Shown here: piece by piece, positions 60,156-64,000 of the stretch
How positions within the stretch are numbered: the first letter of the stretch is position 1
How the letters are laid out: each line of letters begins with the position of its first letter
Source of the DNA: an uncultured Pelagibacteraceae bacterium
GTDB taxonomy: Bacteria > Pseudomonadota > Alphaproteobacteria > Pelagibacterales > Pelagibacteraceae
NCBI GenBank assembly: GCA_902596205.1
Contig: CACJSY010000005.1
Span: forward strand, 1-64,000
Length of the DNA: 64,000 nucleotides
Reading direction: 5' to 3'
Notes under the pieces: model-generated
The model's database searches: none
Told to the model about the DNA's origin: nothing
What the model saw: only the letters and a program-made list of their open reading frames with translations
Made by a program: the position numbers and the translations under genes

Positions 60156-61493
60156 ATGCGAAAAATTATTTTATTTTTTTTACTGAATATTTTTTTGATA
60201 GGCAATTCTAACGCTTTGATAGAAATTGATATTACAAGAGGTAATCTTGATCCCCTGCCAATTGCAGTATCTCCTTTACATGTTGATGTTAAATCACAAA
60301 ACTACGAAGGCGTAAAAATTAAGGAATTAGGTGAAAACATTTCAAAGATAATTGAAGATAATTTTAAGGCAACAGGATTATTTAATCCACTTAAGAAAGA
60401 AGCCTTTGTTCAGAAACCAGATATTGCACATTTAAAACCAAGATTTGAAGATTGGAGATTAATAAAAGCTCAAGCATTGGTAACTGGAAAACTTTTAGTT
60501 AAAGATGGAAAACTCAAAGTAGAGTTTAGGCTTTGGGATTTAGCAGCTGCAAAAGAAATGACTGCTCTTGCTTTCACTACCACCCCATCAAATTGGAGAA
60601 GGGTAGCTCATATTATTTCAGATAAAATCTACGAAAGATTAACCGGAGAAGAAGGTTATTTTGACACAAGAATAATTTATGTATCGGAGAGTGGACCAAA
60701 AAATCAAAGAGTTAAAAAGTTAGCAATCATGGACCAAGATGGAGCTAATACTAAATATTTAACTTTAGGAAATGAATTAGTATTAACTCCAAGATTTAAT
60801 CCCACGAACCAAATGGTTACTTATATGTCATATTTTAGAAATATGCCTAGAGTTTATTTGCTTGATATAGAAACTGGTACTCAAGAAGTAGTAGGAAATT
60901 TCCCTGGAATGACATTTGCTCCAAGATTTTCACCTGATGGAAAAAAAATTGTTATGAGTTTTGCAAAGGACGGTAATTCGGATATTTATACTATGGATTT
61001 AGACTCAAGAGTCGTTGAAAGAATTACAGACCACTCATCTATAGATACATCTCCATCTTTTTCACCCGATGGAAAATTCATAGCATTCAACTCTGATAGA
61101 AGTGGATTACAACAAATATACGTCATGCGAAGTGATGGGAGCGGTGTAAAAAGAATTACTTTTGGAAATGGAATCTATGGCACACCTGTTTGGTCTCCAA
61201 GAGGTGATTTAATAGCATTTACTAAAATGCGTAAAGGGAGATTTTATATTGGTGTAATGAGAGTAGACGGATCTGGTGAAAGGTTATTGACTGAAAACTA
61301 TTACCAAGAGGCACCATCGTGGTCTCCAAATGGACGAGTATTAGTTTTTTACAGAGAAACTAAAGCTGGAACAAAAGGAGAGGGTTTCACAGCTAAATTA
61401 TGGTCTATAGATATCACTGGATATAATGAAAGAAGGCTAAAGACTGAAACTGATGCTTCCGACCCATCTTGGTCCTCTCTTTTATCAAAATAA
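60156..61493 (+). CDS. tolB: Tol-Pal system beta-propeller TolB
   Basis: A 445-residue periplasmic protein with a signal peptide ([17 protein letters not shown]). An N-terminal alpha/beta domain covers about 20-160. Six beta-propeller blades then repeat [21 protein letters not shown] and [21 protein letters not shown] type motifs. It binds Pal near the peptidoglycan. It follows tolA by 1 base. Confidence 0.96.
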   Translation: MRKIILFFLLNIFLIGNSNALIEIDITRGNLDPLPIAVSPLHVDVKSQNYEGVKIKELGENISKIIEDNFKATGLFNPLKKEAFVQKPDIAHLKPRFEDWRLIKAQALVTGKLLVKDGKLKVEFRLWDLAAAKEMTALAFTTTPSNWRRVAHIISDKIYERLTGEEGYFDTRIIYVSESGPKNQRVKKLAIMDQDGANTKYLTLGNELVLTPRFNPTNQMVTYMSYFRNMPRVYLLDIETGTQEVVGNFPGMTFAPRFSPDGKKIVMSFAKDGNSDIYTMDLDSRVVERITDHSSIDTSPSFSPDGKFIAFNSDRSGLQQIYVMRSDGSGVKRITFGNGIYGTPVWSPRGDLIAFTKMRKGRFYIGVMRVDGSGERLLTENYYQEAPSWSPNGRVLVFYRETKAGTKGEGFTAKLWSIDITGYNERRLKTETDASDPSWSSLLSK

Positions 61494-61570
61494 GGTACTA
61501 TTTTAAGTAAATTACACTTGAATAACATTAAATAATTTGAAATAAAACACATGAAAACCCAGGGGAAAAA

Positions 61571-62047
61571 ATGATGTTTAATAAGAATTTAAAAAATATA
61601 TTACTAGTAATCTTTGCTACTTTAATTTTAAGCGCATGTTCCACAGCAAAAAAATCAGGAGACATTGATGGTGATGTTTACACAGGAAAAGAGACTGTTA
61701 AATATTTAGCTTCAGGTGTTCCTGACAGAGTTTTCTTTGCAACAAACAAATCATCTCTAACAACGGCTGCTAGAGAGACTTTAAGAAAACAGGCTACTTA
61801 TCTTAGAAAAAATAAAAGCCTTAATGTAACAATTGAAGGTCACGCTGATGAACGAGGCACAAGAGAGTACAACTTAGCTCTTGGAGAGCGAAGAGCCAAC
61901 GCTGCTAGAGATTATTTAATGACATATGGTATCTCTGGAAATAGAATTGCTGTAATTAGTTATGGTAAAGAGAAACCAGTTAATCCAGCTTCTACTCCGC
62001 TAGCATGGTCTCAAAACAGAAGATCTGTTACAGTTAAAGTAAATTAA
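61571..62047 (+). CDS. pal: Peptidoglycan-associated lipoprotein Pal
   Basis: A 158-residue lipoprotein. The signal and lipobox FATLILSACS put the lipidated cysteine at about residue 23. The OmpA-like domain holds RVFFATNKSSLTTAARETL, VTIEGHADERGTREYNLALGE and NRIAVISYGKEKP, the peptidoglycan-binding set. A strong terminator follows, and the 77-base gap after tolB leaves room for a separate promoter. Confidence 0.95.
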   Translation: MMFNKNLKNILLVIFATLILSACSTAKKSGDIDGDVYTGKETVKYLASGVPDRVFFATNKSSLTTAARETLRKQATYLRKNKSLNVTIEGHADERGTREYNLALGERRANAARDYLMTYGISGNRIAVISYGKEKPVNPASTPLAWSQNRRSVTVKVN

Positions 62048-62067
62048 TTATAAATTTATTAAATACT

Positions 62068-62105
62068 AAGACCCCTTAGAATTCATTTTAAGGGGTCTTT
62101 TTTTT
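62068..62105 (+). terminator. Rho-independent terminator after pal
   Basis: AAGACCCCTTA (62068-62078) pairs perfectly with TAAGGGGTCTT (62089-62099), an 11-bp stem with a ten-base loop, followed directly by eight T's. It ends the tolQRAB-pal unit, yet cpoB begins only about 30 bases later. Confidence 0.92.
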
Positions 62106-62136
62106 GCCATTTTGTGAAATTAATAAAGAAAGTATC

Positions 62137-63099
62137 ATGCAATGTAATTTAAAACTAAAAAAAATTTTAATACCAATTTTATTTCTATTTTTAATTAACT
62201 ATGTTAACGCAGAGGAAGAGGAAATTTATTTAAAATCTATCTCAGATCAGATTCAAGTAATAACAAAAGATCTTAAAACTTTAGAAAAAGCTGTTTATCA
62301 AAAATCAGACTTAATTTCTGCTAAACCTTCAAGTTCAACAAGTTCAGCTGGACTTAACGAAGATATTATGACGAAGCATCTTCTGAAATTAAATGAAATA
62401 GAAGATCAATTTAGAGAACTTACAAATAAATTTGAGGAAGTGAACTTTAAATTAGACAAATTATCAACACGTGTTACGAAAATTCAATCAGATACACAAT
62501 TAAGATTTTCTGATTTAGAAACTGGATCACTTAACACAGTTAAAGAAAAAAAAACAATACTTCCTGGCTCAACAAAGCCTCAAGATTTTGGTGCTGCGCC
62601 TGCTTACGAAACCTCAAATTTACCTGAACGACAATCAATTAATTCAGTTGAAAGTGCGAAAACAGTAATTGCTGAAGAACCAGAAAAAAAAGAGTCATTA
62701 CTTCCGGATAAGCCAGCGGATGAACAATATGAGTTTGCAGTTAGTTTTATGAAAATTGGAGATTACGAAACAGCTGAATTTGCTTTAAAAGAATTTATAG
62801 ACAAAAACAAAGATCATGATTTAGCTGGCAGCGCACAATATTGGTATGGAGAGACTTTTAGAATTAGACAATTATACTCAGATGCTGCAACAGCCTACCT
62901 AGACGGATACCAAAATTATCCAAAAAGCAGCAAAGCACCTGATAATCTTTTAAAGCTTGGAATTACGATGGTGCAACTTGGTGAAAAAGATCAAGGTTGT
63001 AAAATGATTTTAGGTATTAAAAAAGAATATCCAAAAGCTAACAAGTCTGTGTTACAAAAAGCTCAATATGAGCAAAAAAAATTCAAGTGTAAATCTTAA
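62137..63099 (+). CDS. cpoB: Cell division coordinator CpoB/YbgF
   Basis: The track starts at a TTG in the terminator's T tract. The ATG at 62137, beginning MQCNLKLKKILIPILFLF with a clear signal peptide (cleavage after VNA), is the likely start and gives 320 residues. An N-terminal coiled coil (about 25-130) is followed by a proline-rich linker and tetratricopeptide repeats (YEFAVSFMKIGDYETAEFAL and SAQYWYGETFRIRQLYSDAA). It couples Tol-Pal to outer-membrane constriction. Its end overlaps tilS by 32 bases. Confidence 0.92.
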   Translation: MQCNLKLKKILIPILFLFLINYVNAEEEEIYLKSISDQIQVITKDLKTLEKAVYQKSDLISAKPSSSTSSAGLNEDIMTKHLLKLNEIEDQFRELTNKFEEVNFKLDKLSTRVTKIQSDTQLRFSDLETGSLNTVKEKKTILPGSTKPQDFGAAPAYETSNLPERQSINSVESAKTVIAEEPEKKESLLPDKPADEQYEFAVSFMKIGDYETAEFALKEFIDKNKDHDLAGSAQYWYGETFRIRQLYSDAATAYLDGYQNYPKSSKAPDNLLKLGITMVQLGEKDQGCKMILGIKKEYPKANKSVLQKAQYEQKKFKCKS

Positions 63100-64000
63100 T
63101 AACGGCTTTAAAAATTATAAAGACTTATCAAAAATATTTTTAAAATTTAAAAACAAATTAGACGATTTAGATAAAAGTAAATACGTGGTCGCTGTGTCCG
63201 GTGGACCCGACAGTTTGGCGCTTGTAGCATTAACGAGAGCTTACACATTTTTTAAAAAAACTAAATTTTACTACGTATTAGTAGATCACAGTTTAAGAAA
63301 AAATTCTGATAAAGAAGCCCAAAATGTAAAAAAACTTTTAAAAAAAAACAGTATAAACCTTAAAATACTTATAAATAAAAAAAAAATTATCAAAAATATT
63401 CAATCAGAGGCAAGAATTATTAGATACAATATTCTTGTAAACTATTGTAAGAAGAACAATATTAAAATTCTTCTTACAGCGCATAATCTTGAAGATCAAG
63501 TTGAAACTTTTTTAATGAGACTTTCAAGAGGCAGTGGATTAAAAGGCTTATCGGCAATGAAACCACTAAGTAATATCAACAGTAAAGTGGATTTATATAG
63601 ACCTTTATTAGATGTTAAAAAAAAATATTTAATTAAAATATCCAAGAGTATTTTTGGCACTTATTTTAAAGATCCTTCTAATAAAAACACAAATTACTTA
63701 AGAACAAAAATCAGAAGTTTAAAAAAGCCTATTGAAAATAGTGGCATTAAGTATGAACAAATCTTTAGATCTATTCAAAACTTATCTTCAAGTAAAAATA
63801 CCCTAGATAAGTATTTAGATAAAATTTTTAAAGATTTAATTAAAAAAACAAAAGGTGAAATCCTGATTAATTTTGTAAAATATAAAAGGCTAGGTAAAGA
63901 CACAAAAATATCTCTAATTAATGAGTCAATTAAACAATTAAAAAATAATTATTATGATCTAAGATCCAAAAAAGTAGATAATTTGATCAATAATCTTGAA
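63068..64000 (+). CDS. tilS: tRNA(Ile)-lysidine synthase, 5' part (cut by window end)
   Basis: This gene is not in the ORF track because it runs off the window. Starting at the ATG 63068 (MSKKNSSVNLNNGF), inside cpoB, 311 codons are open. VVAVSGGPDSLALVAL (about residues 40-55) is the PP-loop, YYVLVDHSLR follows, LLTAHNLEDQVETFLMRLSRGSG (about 137-159) is the family signature and FKDPSNKNTNYLRTKIR the tRNA-side motif. TilS makes lysidine in tRNA-Ile so AUA codons read as isoleucine. The order cpoB-tilS is alphaproteobacterial. Confidence 0.94.
   Translation, partial: MSKKNSSVNLNNGFKNYKDLSKIFLKFKNKLDDLDKSKYVVAVSGGPDSLALVALTRAYTFFKKTKFYYVLVDHSLRKNSDKEAQNVKKLLKKNSINLKILINKKKIIKNIQSEARIIRYNILVNYCKKNNIKILLTAHNLEDQVETFLMRLSRGSGLKGLSAMKPLSNINSKVDLYRPLLDVKKKYLIKISKSIFGTYFKDPSNKNTNYLRTKIRSLKKPIENSGIKYEQIFRSIQNLSSSKNTLDKYLDKIFKDLIKKTKGEILINFVKYKRLGKDTKISLINESIKQLKNNYYDLRSKKVDNLINNLE

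Overview
The window reads as a contig from a streamlined, very AT-rich alphaproteobacterium, most likely a SAR11/Pelagibacterales member. This is inferred from the tight or overlapping gene spacing, the alphaproteobacterial gene order in the right half (rpmJ-cox IV-pntAA-pntAB-pntB; yebC-ruvC-tolQRAB-pal-cpoB-tilS), and a large surface-polysaccharide island lying directly against a lone 5S rRNA gene. That last layout matches what is published for hypervariable region 2 of Pelagibacter HTCC1062. No 16S or 23S rRNA is present in the window.

Region 1 (1-4134) is a vitamin B12 module. A truncated B12-binding radical SAM gene diverges from a cobalamin riboswitch, a BtuB-like TonB-dependent receptor and a small multipass membrane protein that may be an inner-membrane cobalamin transporter component.

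Region 2 (4186-39414) is a surface-glycan island of about 35 kb. Its left arm, on the minus strand, is a legionaminic/sialic-acid-type nonulosonate operon led by an EPS-associated MarR-like regulator: SDR, LegC, LegH, LegG, PtmE-like, TylF methyltransferase, LegF, sulfotransferase, APS kinase, NeuB/LegI and a putative glycosyltransferase. The plus-strand arm holds a methyltransferase, deacetylase and formyltransferase; PseB-PseC, a NodB-like protein, an ABC flippase and a HisF/HisH/WbuX amidotransferase set; a DUF4956-CotH/beta-helix-VTC cassette; and an aldolase-fusion/KdsB/radical SAM/HisC-like cassette that ends in a second APS kinase-sulfotransferase pair. Three near-identical palindromes (TGTTCAA-N3-TTGAACA type) sit over the predicted -10 boxes of three transcription units, one of them the regulator's own operon. 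The regulator plus these operators looks like an undescribed island-wide switch.

Region 3 (39405-43433) is the island's right edge and housekeeping genes. The last sulfotransferase gene ends inside tRNA-Val(GAC), followed by 5S rRNA, rpmJ, a 36-residue aa3 oxidase subunit IV, the split proton-translocating transhydrogenase and a transaldolase.

Region 4 (43434-54782, minus strand) has a methyltransferase and a 2OG-Fe(II) oxygenase, then bipA, initiator tRNA, a cold-shock protein, rpsU (no ATG/GTG/TTG start; apparent ATA), a DUF1013/TrcR homologue, rpmE, suhB, efp, thiE, class I fba, pgk and tkt. The gap gene usual in this cluster is missing.

Region 5 (54842-64000, plus strand) has a coiled-coil gene, zapA, 5-formyl-THF cyclo-ligase, ymdB, yebC, a phage-type ruvC-like gene without ruvAB, the complete tolQRAB-pal-cpoB envelope system and the 5' part of tilS. 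No transposase, integrase or CRISPR array was seen. Gaps longer than 100 bases are few; the largest (1473-1755) holds the riboswitch.
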